Below, piece by piece: positions 1 through 5,700 of a stretch of 5,700 bases of DNA. Origin of the DNA: Rickettsiaceae bacterium (GTDB taxonomy: Bacteria; Pseudomonadota; Alphaproteobacteria; Rickettsiales; Rickettsiaceae); NCBI GenBank assembly GCA_022702085.1, contig JAKONF010000171.1:1-5700 (forward strand). Reading direction: 5' to 3'. A program made the position numbers and the translations under genes. Numbering within the stretch: the first letter of the stretch is position 1; each line of letters opens with the position of its first letter. The notes under the pieces were generated by a model that was not told where the DNA came from, ran no database searches, and saw only the letters and a program-made list of their open reading frames with translations.

Positions 1-20
1 TACTTATTTTCTTTAAACAT
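1..20 (-). CDS. secE: SecE preprotein translocase subunit, N-terminal start only (runs off left edge)
   Basis: Only the first six codons are visible: an ATG at 20-18 on the minus strand followed by codons for F-K-E-N-K. SecE is the small membrane subunit of the SecYEG translocon. The call rests on two things. The fragment lies directly after tRNA-Trp in an rpsL-rpsG-fusA operon, where secE-nusG-rplK normally follow. It also matches the start of rickettsial SecE as I recall it (MFKEYK...). It begins 17 nt after the encoded CCA end of the tRNA, so tRNA processing would create the 5' end of the secE mRNA. There is no strong Shine-Dalgarno sequence. The evidence is contextual because so few residues are seen. 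Confidence 0.65.
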
Positions 21-37
21 AATCTACTTTTAACTAA

Positions 38-113
38 TGGCAGGAGCGACAGGCATCGAACCCGCAACCTCCGGTTTTGGAGACCGGCGCTCTACCAATT
101 GAGCTACACTCCT
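38..113 (-). tRNA. trnW: tRNA-Trp (anticodon CCA), with CCA tail encoded
   Basis: On the minus strand a complete cloverleaf can be folded. The acceptor stem is AGGAGTG with CGCTCCT (one G-U pair), the D arm is GCTC/GAGC, and the anticodon stem is CCGGT/ACCGG around the loop CTCCAAA, which gives anticodon CCA for UGG codons. The T arm is GCGGG/CCTGT with loop TTCGATG. The discriminator base is G at 41, and the 3' CCA is encoded at 40-38. The gene sits 83 bp after the fusA stop and 17 bp before secE on the same strand, so it is probably cut from a polycistronic transcript. No clear promoter of its own was seen in 114-196. Confidence 0.97.
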
Positions 114-196
114 AACATATTTCAAAATTAAAATCAACATAATCGTTTAATAATAAAGATTTGGTTTCAATTAGTTTGTATATTCTTTCGCAAAAC

Positions 197-2293
197 CTAT
201 CTAGCTTTAGTTTTAATTTTATCAGCAACTAATTGTGGTACTTGATAATAGTGTGAAAACTCCATAGTATATTGAGCTCTACCCTGTGACATAGATCTTA
301 ATATATTTACATAACCAAACATTTCAGATAACGGCACATTAGCCAAAACAACTTTAGCATTTCCTCTCGGATCCATGCTCAATATCTGACCTCTTCTGCT
401 ATTTAGATCGCCTATTATTTCACCCCTATACTCATCAGGAGTTACTACTTCTACTTTCATCACAGGTTCAAGTAGTACAGGATTCCCCTTAGGCATTGCT
501 TCCCTAAAAGCTGCTTTAGCAGCTATTTCGAATGCGAGTACACTTGAATCTACATCATGAAAAGCCCCATCAATCAAAGTCACTTTAAAATCAATGACAG
601 GAAATCCAGCTAAAATACCTGTATTTTTTTGAGCCGCTAGCCCCTTTTCTACTCCAGGAATAAATTCTTTTGGAATAGAGCCACCGACAATCTTACTTTC
701 GAAGTCATATCCTTTGCCAGCCTCCTGTGGTTCAAATATCATTTTCACTCTAGCAAATTGACCTGATCCTCCTGACTGTTTTTTGTGAGTATAGTCAACT
801 TCACAAATCTTGGTAAAAGTTTCTCTGTAAGCAACCTGTGGAGCTCCAACATTTGCTTCTACTTTAAACTCTCTTTTCATGCGGTCAACTATGATTTCTA
901 AATGTAGCTCACCCATTCCTTTGATAATGGTTTGACCCGTTTCTTGATCGCTAGTTACTCTTAGAGAAGGATCTTCTGATGCTAATCTTTTTAAGGCAAG
1001 CCCCATCTTTTCTTGGTCTGCAGTAGTTTTTGGCTCTATAGCAAGTTCTATAACTGGCTCTGGAAATTCCATACGTTCAAGTACTACTTTTTTATTTTCA
1101 GCACTAAGAGTATCTCCAGTAGTAGTATTTTTGAGTCCAGCTAATGCTACAATATCTCCAGCATAGGCTTCCTTAATATCTTCACGATTATTAGCATGCA
1201 TGAGTAGCATTCTACCAATTCGTTCTTTCTGATCTTTAACTGTATTAATTACGGTAGTACTAGGAACTAGCTTACCACTATATATTCTAATAAATGTTAT
1301 AGAGCCAACAAATGGGTCAGTGGCTACTTTAAATGCTAAAGCTGAAAAAGGCTCAGATTCAGAAATTGGAAAATTTTTCTCTTCATTTGTATCAAGATCA
1401 ATACCTTTTACAGTAGCTCTATCTAGAGGAGAAGGTAAATAATCTACAACACAATCAAGCAGAGGTTGTACGCCCTTATTTTTAAAAGCACTACCACAAA
1501 TAACAGGTACAAATAATGAGTTAACAGTACCCTTTCTGATGCAAAATTTAATTTCAGCTTCAGACAAATCATTGCCTGACAAATATTTTTCTAAAATTTC
1601 ATCATCTATTTCTGCTATGTCGTCTAATAATTTAGTTCTGTATTCACTAGCTTTACTCTGTAAATCTGCAGGGATATCTTGATAAAAATATTCAGCTCCT
1701 AAAGATTCATCTTTCCAAATTATAGCTTGCATTTTTACCAGATCAACTACCCCTTTGAAATTGTCTTCCAAACCAATTGGTAATTGAATGACTAATGCTT
1801 TAGCACCTAATCTATCTTTAATCATCTCAACACAACGATCAAAGTTAGCACCCATACGATCCATTTTATTGACAAAACACATCCTAGGGACTTGATACTT
1901 GTCAGCTTGGCGCCACACTGTTTCTGATTGTGGTTCTACGCCTGCTACTCCATCAAAAACTGCTACTGCACCATCAAGAACACGAAGAGACCTTTCCACT
2001 TCAATTGTAAAATCTACGTGACCTGGTGTATCAATGATATTTATTTTTTTCTCATTCCAATAACATGTAGTGGCAGCGGAAGTAATAGTAATACCACGCT
2101 CTTGTTCTTGCTCCATCCAATCCATGGTCGCGCCGCCTTCATGAACTTCACCAATTTTATGAGATTTACCAGTATAGTATAATATTCTTTCAGTAGTAGT
2201 AGTTTTTCCAGCATCTATATGAGCACAAATACCGATATTACGGATCTCAGATAATCTATTCTGGATTTCAGATGATTTTGAACTTTTCCCCAT
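197..2293 (-). CDS. fusA: Elongation factor G (EF-G), translational GTPase
   Basis: EF-G catalyses GTP-driven translocation of tRNA and mRNA on the ribosome and, with RRF, helps recycle ribosomes. The 698 residues are normal length and cover all five domains. In the G domain, G1 is AHIDAGKT (24-31), switch I has RGITIT (66-71), G3 is DTPGH (88-92, with catalytic His92), G4 is NKMD (142-145) and G5 is GSAFKNKG (267-274). Domain III holds [10 protein letters not shown], the domain IV tip has HDVDSS (579-584), and domain V ends the protein. The start ATG lies 7 bp after the rpsG stop, with AAGGT overlapping that stop as ribosome binding site, so translation is probably coupled. A polar Ser/Lys-rich N-terminal stretch (about 12 residues) precedes the conserved core. 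Sequence and length are close to rickettsial EF-G from memory. No tuf gene follows. Confidence 0.98.
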   Translation of the reverse strand: MGKSSKSSEIQNRLSEIRNIGICAHIDAGKTTTTERILYYTGKSHKIGEVHEGGATMDWMEQEQERGITITSAATTCYWNEKKINIIDTPGHVDFTIEVERSLRVLDGAVAVFDGVAGVEPQSETVWRQADKYQVPRMCFVNKMDRMGANFDRCVEMIKDRLGAKALVIQLPIGLEDNFKGVVDLVKMQAIIWKDESLGAEYFYQDIPADLQSKASEYRTKLLDDIAEIDDEILEKYLSGNDLSEAEIKFCIRKGTVNSLFVPVICGSAFKNKGVQPLLDCVVDYLPSPLDRATVKGIDLDTNEEKNFPISESEPFSALAFKVATDPFVGSITFIRIYSGKLVPSTTVINTVKDQKERIGRMLLMHANNREDIKEAYAGDIVALAGLKNTTTGDTLSAENKKVVLERMEFPEPVIELAIEPKTTADQEKMGLALKRLASEDPSLRVTSDQETGQTIIKGMGELHLEIIVDRMKREFKVEANVGAPQVAYRETFTKICEVDYTHKKQSGGSGQFARVKMIFEPQEAGKGYDFESKIVGGSIPKEFIPGVEKGLAAQKNTGILAGFPVIDFKVTLIDGAFHDVDSSVLAFEIAAKAAFREAMPKGNPVLLEPVMKVEVVTPDEYRGEIIGDLNSRRGQILSMDPRGNAKVVLANVPLSEMFGYVNILRSMSQGRAQYTMEFSHYYQVPQLVADKIKTKAR

Positions 2294-2300
2294 TACGATA

Positions 2301-2798
2301 TTACCTTGCTGATATATTTGCTGGTGTTTTTCTTGGACTTAAATGCGAAAAAGCTCTATTAGCTTCAGCCATTCTATGCATATCTTCTTTTTTCTTTATC
2401 GCTCCGCCACGATTATTAGCTGCATCATTTAATTCTTCAGTTAAACTATCAATCATCGTTTTTTCAGAACGCTTTGAAGCGTTTTCAATTACCCAACGTG
2501 CAGCCAAAGCATAACCACTATTTTCATCGACTTGAGAAGGAACTTGGTAATTCGCTCCACCTACTCTAACTGATACAATCTTTATGTATGGTTTGACATT
2601 GTTCATCGCTTGATTGAATATCTCAAATGGATCACTCTTATATTTGCTTTTTATTTTATCAAAAGCTGAATAAACTATATTTTCAGCTAGAGCTTTGTTA
2701 CCTGATCTCATAATTTTATTTATAAATTTTGCAAGTAAAACACTGTTATATTTCATATCAGGTATTATCACTCTTTTCACAGCAGCACGACGACGCAT
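2301..2798 (-). CDS. rpsG: 30S ribosomal protein S7
   Basis: S7 is a primary 16S rRNA-binding protein that nucleates assembly of the 30S head and lies near the E site and the mRNA exit channel. The 165 residues contain the family signatures: a basic N-terminus (MRRRAAVKR), [11 protein letters not shown] at 77-87, and the segment KKKED...[12 protein letters not shown] at 135-152. It is slightly longer than the usual ~156 residues because of a short basic tail ([11 protein letters not shown]). It lies 57 bp after rpsL and 7 bp before fusA on the same strand. In E. coli, S7 represses its own operon by binding the rpsL-rpsG spacer. The spacer here is short and almost pure A+T with no evident matching structure, so that control is doubtful. 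The Shine-Dalgarno sequence is weak (CGAGA about 8 nt upstream). Confidence 0.97.
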   Translation of the reverse strand: MRRRAAVKRVIIPDMKYNSVLLAKFINKIMRSGNKALAENIVYSAFDKIKSKYKSDPFEIFNQAMNNVKPYIKIVSVRVGGANYQVPSQVDENSGYALAARWVIENASKRSEKTMIDSLTEELNDAANNRGGAIKKKEDMHRMAEANRAFSHLSPRKTPANISAR

Positions 2799-2855
2799 TT
2801 TATAATCTCGTTGTTTAATTATTTATAAGTTTAGTTATCTATTTCTAATTTATTC

Positions 2856-3266
2856 CTAGGATTTTTTAGGGTTTTTAGCAGTTGCAGAATTTGTACCTTT
2901 TGATTTCTTAGCTCCATACAGTGAACGTCCTTGAGCGCGTCCTTTTACACCCTGTAAATCATATGCTGCTCTTACAATAGTATATTTTACCCCTGGTAAA
3001 TCTGGTGGCCCTCCACCCATAATCAAAACAGTTGAATGTTCTTGTAGGTTATGTCCTTCACCAGGAATATAACCATTAACTACCTCTCCATTACTTAATC
3101 TAACTCTAGCTATTTTACGCAGAGCTGAATTAGGCTTTTTTGGCGTCATTGTTTTTACCTGAATGCACACTCCTTTGAGAAAAGGATTACCTTTCAGGGC
3201 AGGAGATTTGGTCTTTTCAACCTTTGTATCTCTTCCCAAGCGGACTAGTTGATTGAATGTTGGCAT
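2856..3266 (-). CDS. rpsL: 30S ribosomal protein S12, with divergent decoding-centre loop
   Basis: S12 sits at the interface side of the 30S decoding centre and tunes accuracy. The 136 residues align with E. coli S12 without gaps through the core. [11 protein letters not shown] (41-51, including Lys43) and [13 protein letters not shown] (66-78) are intact. The second conserved loop is unusual: E. coli RGGRVKDLPG reads [10 protein letters not shown] (83-92), so Arg83, Arg86, Val87 and Lys88 (Met-inclusive numbering) are replaced. Asp89, the residue methylthiolated by RimO in E. coli, is kept, as are Pro91 and Gly92. The C-terminus is about 12 residues longer than in E. coli, with a Lys/Ser/Asn/Ala tail. 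It is the first gene of the operon; GGAG lies 11 nt before the ATG, and a promoter lies upstream at 3350-3378. Confidence 0.97.
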   Translation of the reverse strand: MPTFNQLVRLGRDTKVEKTKSPALKGNPFLKGVCIQVKTMTPKKPNSALRKIARVRLSNGEVVNGYIPGEGHNLQEHSTVLIMGGGPPDLPGVKYTIVRAAYDLQGVKGRAQGRSLYGAKKSKGTNSATAKNPKKS

Positions 3267-3277
3267 TAAATTTGGTG

Positions 3278-3281
3278 CTCC
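3278..3281 (-). promoter_or_regulatory. Ribosome binding site of rpsL (GGAG)
   Basis: GGAG on the minus strand lies 11 nt upstream of the rpsL ATG. The spacing is longer than ideal, but it is the only Shine-Dalgarno-like sequence in the leader. It supports the annotated start, which also gives the conserved MPT-NQLVR N-terminus of S12. Confidence 0.6.
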
Positions 3282-3314
3282 AAAGTTTTAGCAAGTTTTT
3301 GAAATGGATAAATG

Positions 3315-3337
3315 CCCTTATTTAACTTATTTAAGGG
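3315..3337 (-). repeat. Tandem 9-bp repeat forming a small hairpin in the rpsL leader
   Basis: On the plus strand CTTATTTAA occurs twice in direct tandem (3317-3325 and 3326-3334). Flanked by CC and GGG, the block forms an inverted repeat, CCCTTA (3315-3320) with TAAGGG (3332-3337), around an 11-nt loop. It lies between the predicted rpsL transcription start and the ribosome binding site, so it would be in the 5' untranslated leader. No U-run follows it on the minus strand, so it is not a normal terminator. A regulatory role is only an inference. Confidence 0.4.
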
Positions 3338-3349
3338 AAATTTCGCTGA

Positions 3350-3378
3350 ACTATAATCAATTTTTTATTTAAAAGCAA
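3350..3378 (-). promoter_or_regulatory. Predicted sigma-70-type promoter of the rpsL-rpsG-fusA-trnW-secE operon
   Basis: On the minus strand TTGCTT (3378-3373, -35) and TATAGT (3355-3350, -10) are separated by exactly 17 bp. Each matches the consensus at four or five of six positions. Transcription would start near 3343 and leave a leader of roughly 75 nt before the rpsL ATG. It lies in the 177-bp gap between the hydrolase gene and rpsL, where an operon promoter is expected. A+T-rich DNA produces chance matches, so this is a prediction. Confidence 0.55.
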
Positions 3379-3443
3379 GTAAGTTTTTGAGAGATATTAT
3401 TATTTAATTATTACGCTCAGATAATTATTAGTAGCAGCAGTAA

Positions 3444-4190
3444 CTATACCTTAAATCTAAGACCATCATGTAGAGGAGTTATATGAGGTGGTAAGTTAGC
3501 TTTCAATTCGTAGTAATCGAGTTTATGAGATAAGTTCGTAAGAAAAATTTGTTTAGGCTTGAATTGTTTATTCCATTCCATGATTCTATCCAATCCCGCA
3601 TGACGATAGTTACTAGAATATTCTTTGCAATCTATTATCCAAACGTCTAAACCAAATAAATAATCTTTAGATTCAGCAAAAAAATCTGCTACGTCACATG
3701 AATAAACAAAGTTGCCAATTTTAACTCCTAAACTAGCTATATCTCCATGATCTTGTTTGAATAATTGTACCTCTGTATTTTTTACATAAAATTTTTCGTA
3801 AAAATCTACCGGTTTCAAAATCAGTTGTTTTGAGCTAAATAAATGATTATAACGCTCCTCAATTTTTTTAGCTGTTGCATTATCAGTATAAATATTTAAG
3901 GCTTCACGCTGAATGAAAGAAAATACTCGTAAATCATCAATCCCACTCACATGGTCGGCATGATCGTGCGAAAGAATCGCAGCGTCGATTTCGCTAATAT
4001 TTTCTCTTATCAATTGATTTTTAATATCAAAACCAAAATCTACTAGAATTTTTGCATCTTCGGATTCAATAAATATTGCAGATCTTGTTCTTTTATTGTA
4101 GTTTGAGTTTGAAATACAAACAGAACAATCGCAACCAATTCTTGGTGTTCCAAGTGATTCACCACATCCCAATATAGTGATATTTAACAT
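3444..4190 (-). CDS. MBL-fold (metallo-beta-lactamase superfamily) hydrolase, PhnP-like
   Basis: This is a 248-residue cytosolic metal-dependent hydrolase of the beta-lactamase fold, in the PhnP/RNase Z-like branch; such enzymes often cleave phosphodiesters. The metal site is complete: HDHADH (75-80), His148 in QDHGD, Asp166 in SCDVAD, and His222 in LTNLSHKLDY. Cys20, Cys22 and Cys25 (GCDCSVC), with His241 near the C-terminus as a possible fourth ligand, resemble the extra structural zinc site described for PhnP. The start is supported by the family-typical beginning (MLNITILGCG). A good promoter lies 29 to 57 bp upstream. No phn genes are nearby, so a phosphonate role is unlikely and the substrate is unknown. 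In many alphaproteobacteria the homologue follows tatD; here it stands alone, between the str operon and a divergent phosphatase gene. No Shine-Dalgarno sequence is visible. Confidence 0.9.
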   Translation of the reverse strand: MLNITILGCGESLGTPRIGCDCSVCISNSNYNKRTRSAIFIESEDAKILVDFGFDIKNQLIRENISEIDAAILSHDHADHVSGIDDLRVFSFIQREALNIYTDNATAKKIEERYNHLFSSKQLILKPVDFYEKFYVKNTEVQLFKQDHGDIASLGVKIGNFVYSCDVADFFAESKDYLFGLDVWIIDCKEYSSNYRHAGLDRIMEWNKQFKPKQIFLTNLSHKLDYYELKANLPPHITPLHDGLRFKV

Positions 4191-4205
4191 TATAGATTAT
4201 TTACT

Positions 4206-4877
4206 GTGCTTGAAAATTTTTATAATCTCTTTGGTTTAAATAAACAATTATTTTTGCTGATAAATAATATAACAAATTATAGCATTACGCCCTATATACT
4301 TAGGTTTGTTACATTTTTCTTTAGCATCAGCAAGTTTGTTATTTATTATGGCATAATATGCATATATTTAGCTATAAAAATTAGGTATATCAATGACGAA
4401 AAACTGAAAAAGGAAAAATTTTGGCAATATTTTAATACTATGACCAAAATAGGTATCACCTACGCAATATTTGGCTTTCTCTATGCTTTAATGAAATTCA
4501 CTTTTAATCTACCAAGGCCTTTCTGCTCTCTCCCTTTGACAAATTTTCAAACAATTATTGATACCAGCAGTGTTAGATGCCTGTCCTCATTTCCTAGTGC
4601 TCATACGGCACTAGCTGTTTTAATTTCTTACTTTTTGTGGCCATATCTTGGTAGATTACAAAAACTTATAGCAGTAGTAGTAATTTTTAGTGTCATGATT
4701 TCCAGAATAACGCTAGCTATGCATTATCCTGCAGATCTTATCTACAGTCTGATTATAATTTTCTTAATCATCAAAATTAGTAATTTTGCATTTAGATTAT
4801 TTAAGGATAATTTGATTAAAAGCATTGGTAATATTATCTTAAAAATGTTTACGTATAATGACCCAAAACCAAAGTGA
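4206..4877 (+). CDS. PAP2-family membrane phosphatase
   Basis: This is an integral membrane phosphatase of the PAP2 (phosphatidic acid phosphatase type 2) superfamily, whose members act on lipid phosphates such as phosphatidate, phosphatidylglycerophosphate, undecaprenyl pyrophosphate or lipid A. All three catalytic motifs are present: KX6RP (Lys97...Arg104-Pro105), PSAH at 130-133 (usual form PSGH; His133 is the acid/base), and SRX5HX3D (166-177, nucleophile His173, Asp177). Hydrophobic segments at about 34-57, 82-101, 134-148, 153-170 and 178-197 suggest five or six membrane helices. The 223-residue length is normal. The start is a GTG with no Shine-Dalgarno sequence; an in-frame stop at 4185-4187 rules out anything much longer, and no nearby ATG keeps the conserved N-terminus. 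It diverges from the hydrolase gene 15 bp away and overlaps the next gene by 20 bp. The exact substrate cannot be told. Confidence 0.88.
   Translation: MLENFYNLFGLNKQLFLLINNITNYSITPYILRFVTFFFSISKFVIYYGIICIYLAIKIRYINDEKLKKEKFWQYFNTMTKIGITYAIFGFLYALMKFTFNLPRPFCSLPLTNFQTIIDTSSVRCLSSFPSAHTALAVLISYFLWPYLGRLQKLIAVVVIFSVMISRITLAMHYPADLIYSLIIIFLIIKISNFAFRLFKDNLIKSIGNIILKMFTYNDPKPK
4219..4247 (-). promoter_or_regulatory. Predicted promoter of the MBL hydrolase gene, inside the PAP2 coding start
   Basis: On the minus strand TTGTTT (4247-4242, -35) and TATAAA (4224-4219, -10) are separated by 17 bp. The start of transcription would be near 4212, about 22 nt before the hydrolase ATG. The elements lie within roughly codons 5-14 of the divergent phosphatase gene. 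This is the best promoter match in the window, though it is unverified. Confidence 0.55.
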
Positions 4878-5523
4878 GTTATCTGATCCTCAAAATAGAT
4901 TAAAAAATATATTGAAAAATAGTTTAGACATCATCTTGAAAGAATCAGCGTACAAGAAAAAAGGTCTAAAATACCAGTTGCAAGGACCATATTTTTTATA
5001 CGAAATAAAAATTAGAAAATCTAAACATAGCTCAAAAATTGGTATTTCATTTACCATAGATTTTGATATTTGGTTACCGAAAGAAGTTACTAATGCTTTA
5101 CCTTTTCCATTCTTGGCTCCTGTTTTGGGTGGTGATGCATGCAACATAGGTAAAATTAATAACTGGTTCTTTTTAAATGATGATGACTTAAATTGGCAAA
5201 CTAAAGATGAAGAATTTGTTGAAAAAATTAAAGACGCGATGTTACTATATGTATTACCTTTTATGGGTAGTATCAATAGTTTACAAGATATTACACCTTT
5301 ATTAAAAGAAAATGAAGCTGAGTATAAACTCCGTCGTTTAGATTTTATTGCTATACCATGTCCTGGTCGCCAAACAAGGGAATGGCTAGCAATTATTTTT
5401 TATATATTAAAAGATAATGATAAGAGTATAGAAATTATTGATCAATCAATCAATAGCTTCCTTTATTGCATTTCCTTTGTTTGTAGAACAAATAAAAAAA
5501 TTAAAGCAACAAATATTAGATAA
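4858..5523 (+). CDS. Hypothetical protein, possibly DUF4304-like, with a probable C-terminal frameshift
   Basis: A soluble 221-residue protein with no signal peptide or membrane helix; its function is unknown. Residues about 15-75 (an ILKESAYKKKGLKY segment, then RKSKHSSKIGISFTIDF) resemble the DUF4304 pattern of a 'kkGf-kKkg' start followed by a QKS/N-G-like strand, but this is from memory and tentative. The ATG overlaps the last 20 bp of the PAP2 gene, suggesting one transcript and coupled translation; no Shine-Dalgarno sequence is seen. After residue ~198 the frame turns into an unlikely tail rich in Cys, Phe and Asn. The +1 frame from the ATCA repeat at 5441-5454 instead reads ASFIAFPLFVEQIKKLKQ and ends at 5525-5527, a natural-looking C-terminus. 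Removing one 4-bp unit restores a continuous 221-residue protein. So the gene is probably frameshifted at its end, either truly or by a sequence error. Confidence 0.7.
   Translation: MTQNQSELSDPQNRLKNILKNSLDIILKESAYKKKGLKYQLQGPYFLYEIKIRKSKHSSKIGISFTIDFDIWLPKEVTNALPFPFLAPVLGGDACNIGKINNWFFLNDDDLNWQTKDEEFVEKIKDAMLLYVLPFMGSINSLQDITPLLKENEAEYKLRRLDFIAIPCPGRQTREWLAIIFYILKDNDKSIEIIDQSINSFLYCISFVCRTNKKIKATNIR
5441..5454 (+). repeat. ATCA tetranucleotide repeat (3.5 copies) at a likely frameshift point
   Basis: ATCA ATCA ATCA AT runs through the 3' part of the 4858-5523 gene. Each unit gained or lost shifts the reading frame. With 2.5 copies the upstream frame would join the better C-terminal frame ending at 5525-5527; with the 3.5 copies present it ends at 5521-5523. 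Confidence 0.7.
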
Positions 5524-5551
5524 TTAATTTCAGATACCTAATATCTTACCA

Positions 5552-5700
5552 TTAATCAATTATATGTTTATACTTTAATGCCCTAGCAGCATACCTAGCG
5601 CCTTCAAAGCCATCAGTTTTCACGATAATTTTTTTTACTTGTTTAAATTCTTTCTTCAAAGTTTTAAACATATAGTCAAGTACCATGATGCCATAATAAT
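5552..5700 (-). CDS. Unrecognised protein, C-terminal 48 residues (enters from right edge)
   Basis: A minus-strand frame is open from the right edge to a TAA at 5554-5552. The visible C-terminus starts YYGIMVLDYMFKTLKKEF, continues through KKIIVKTDGFEGARYAARAL and ends KYKHIID. The even mix of Lys, hydrophobic and Gly/Ala residues looks like a real folded alpha/beta domain rather than chance: a helix, a strand (KKIIVKT), then a helix (GARYAARALKY). I do not recognise the family. It converges with the 4858-5523 gene; the stop codons are 28 bp apart (24 bp in the alternative frame). The rest of the gene lies outside the window, so length and function cannot be judged. Confidence 0.6.
   Translation of the reverse strand, partial: YYGIMVLDYMFKTLKKEFKQVKKIIVKTDGFEGARYAARALKYKHIID

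Larger units (their letters stand above)
3267..3443. other. Intergenic region between the hydrolase gene and rpsL
   Basis: This 177-bp, very A+T-rich gap holds the rpsL leader, its hairpin and its promoter. Just after the hydrolase stop, TAATTAT and ATAATTA can pair on the minus strand around a 9-nt loop (roughly 3411-3433). That stem is pure A+T and is not followed by a U-run, so I see no convincing terminator. Some transcription from the hydrolase gene may read into rpsL. Confidence 0.5.

Noticed and set aside
114..196. Possible promoter for tRNA-Trp/secE, or remnant of a lost tuf gene, between fusA and tRNA-Trp
   Set aside because: A TTGAAA is present on the minus strand but no -10 box lies at proper spacing (the nearest candidate is 23 bp away), and no stretch resembles the end of EF-Tu.
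1928..2182. Plus-strand open frame of 84 codons inside fusA
   Set aside because: It is antisense to the strongly conserved G domain of EF-G; its protein has no recognisable features and is a shadow of that gene.
2191..2205. GTA/TAG trinucleotide runs in fusA (and a similar run at 4673-4682 in the PAP2 gene)
   Set aside because: They encode runs of Thr (the conserved GKTTTTER of EF-G) and Val in frame; changes by three bases would not shift the frame, so they are ordinary codon repeats.
2272..2514. Plus-strand open frame of 80 codons across the fusA/rpsG junction
   Set aside because: It is antisense to two certain genes; the hydrophobic translation comes from reading the complementary strand of Lys/Asn-rich codons.
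3304..3372. 22-codon plus-strand open frame in the rpsL leader region
   Set aside because: It lacks a ribosome binding site, is antisense to the rpsL leader and overlaps the predicted promoter; this length is expected by chance.
4890..5276. Minus-strand open frame of 128 codons inside the gene at 4858-5523
   Set aside because: The plus-strand frame has better protein character and overlaps the PAP2 gene as an operon partner would; the minus-strand product is rich in Phe, Ser and Asn, as expected from antisense of Lys/Glu-rich coding sequence.
5532..5546. Possible bidirectional terminator between the converging genes
   Set aside because: AGATA/TATCT with a 5-nt loop is only five mostly A-T pairs and has no U-run on either strand; too weak to call.

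Overview
The window looks like the chromosome of an AT-rich alphaproteobacterium of the order Rickettsiales (obligate intracellular bacteria). Three things point there: an EF-G that reads like rickettsial EF-G along its length; the gene order rpsL-rpsG-fusA-tRNA-Trp-secE with no tuf gene, which is the rearranged str operon known from Rickettsia; and a SecE start (MFKENK) close to the rickettsial one as I remember it. The family within the order cannot be settled from this window. Ribosomal protein S12 in particular differs clearly from what I recall of Rickettsia.

Left part (1-3378, all on the minus strand, read right to left): a promoter at 3350-3378, a leader of about 75 nt with a small hairpin made from a tandem repeat, then rpsL (S12), rpsG (S7), fusA (EF-G), tRNA-Trp (CCA) and the first codons of secE, which runs off the left edge. 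This is one translation and secretion operon. S12 and S7 are parts of the 30S subunit, EF-G moves the ribosome along mRNA, tRNA-Trp decodes UGG, and SecE anchors the SecYEG translocon.

Middle (3444-4877): a PhnP-like metallo-beta-lactamase-fold hydrolase (minus strand) and a membrane PAP2 phosphatase (plus strand) diverge from starts only 15 bp apart. A good promoter for the hydrolase lies inside the first codons of the phosphatase gene.

Right part (4858-5700): a soluble protein that may belong to the DUF4304 family overlaps the end of the phosphatase gene by 20 bp. Its C-terminus appears to be frameshifted at a 4-bp repeat (ATCA, 3.5 copies). It converges with the 3' end of an unrecognised minus-strand gene that enters from the right edge.

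The points most worth a second look are the probable repeat-driven frameshift at 5441-5454, the unusual S12 loop ([10 protein letters not shown]) next to the ribosomal decoding centre, and the tuf-less fusA/tRNA-Trp/secE junction. I see no CRISPR array, insertion sequence or defence system, and no evidence for a wholly new multi-gene system.
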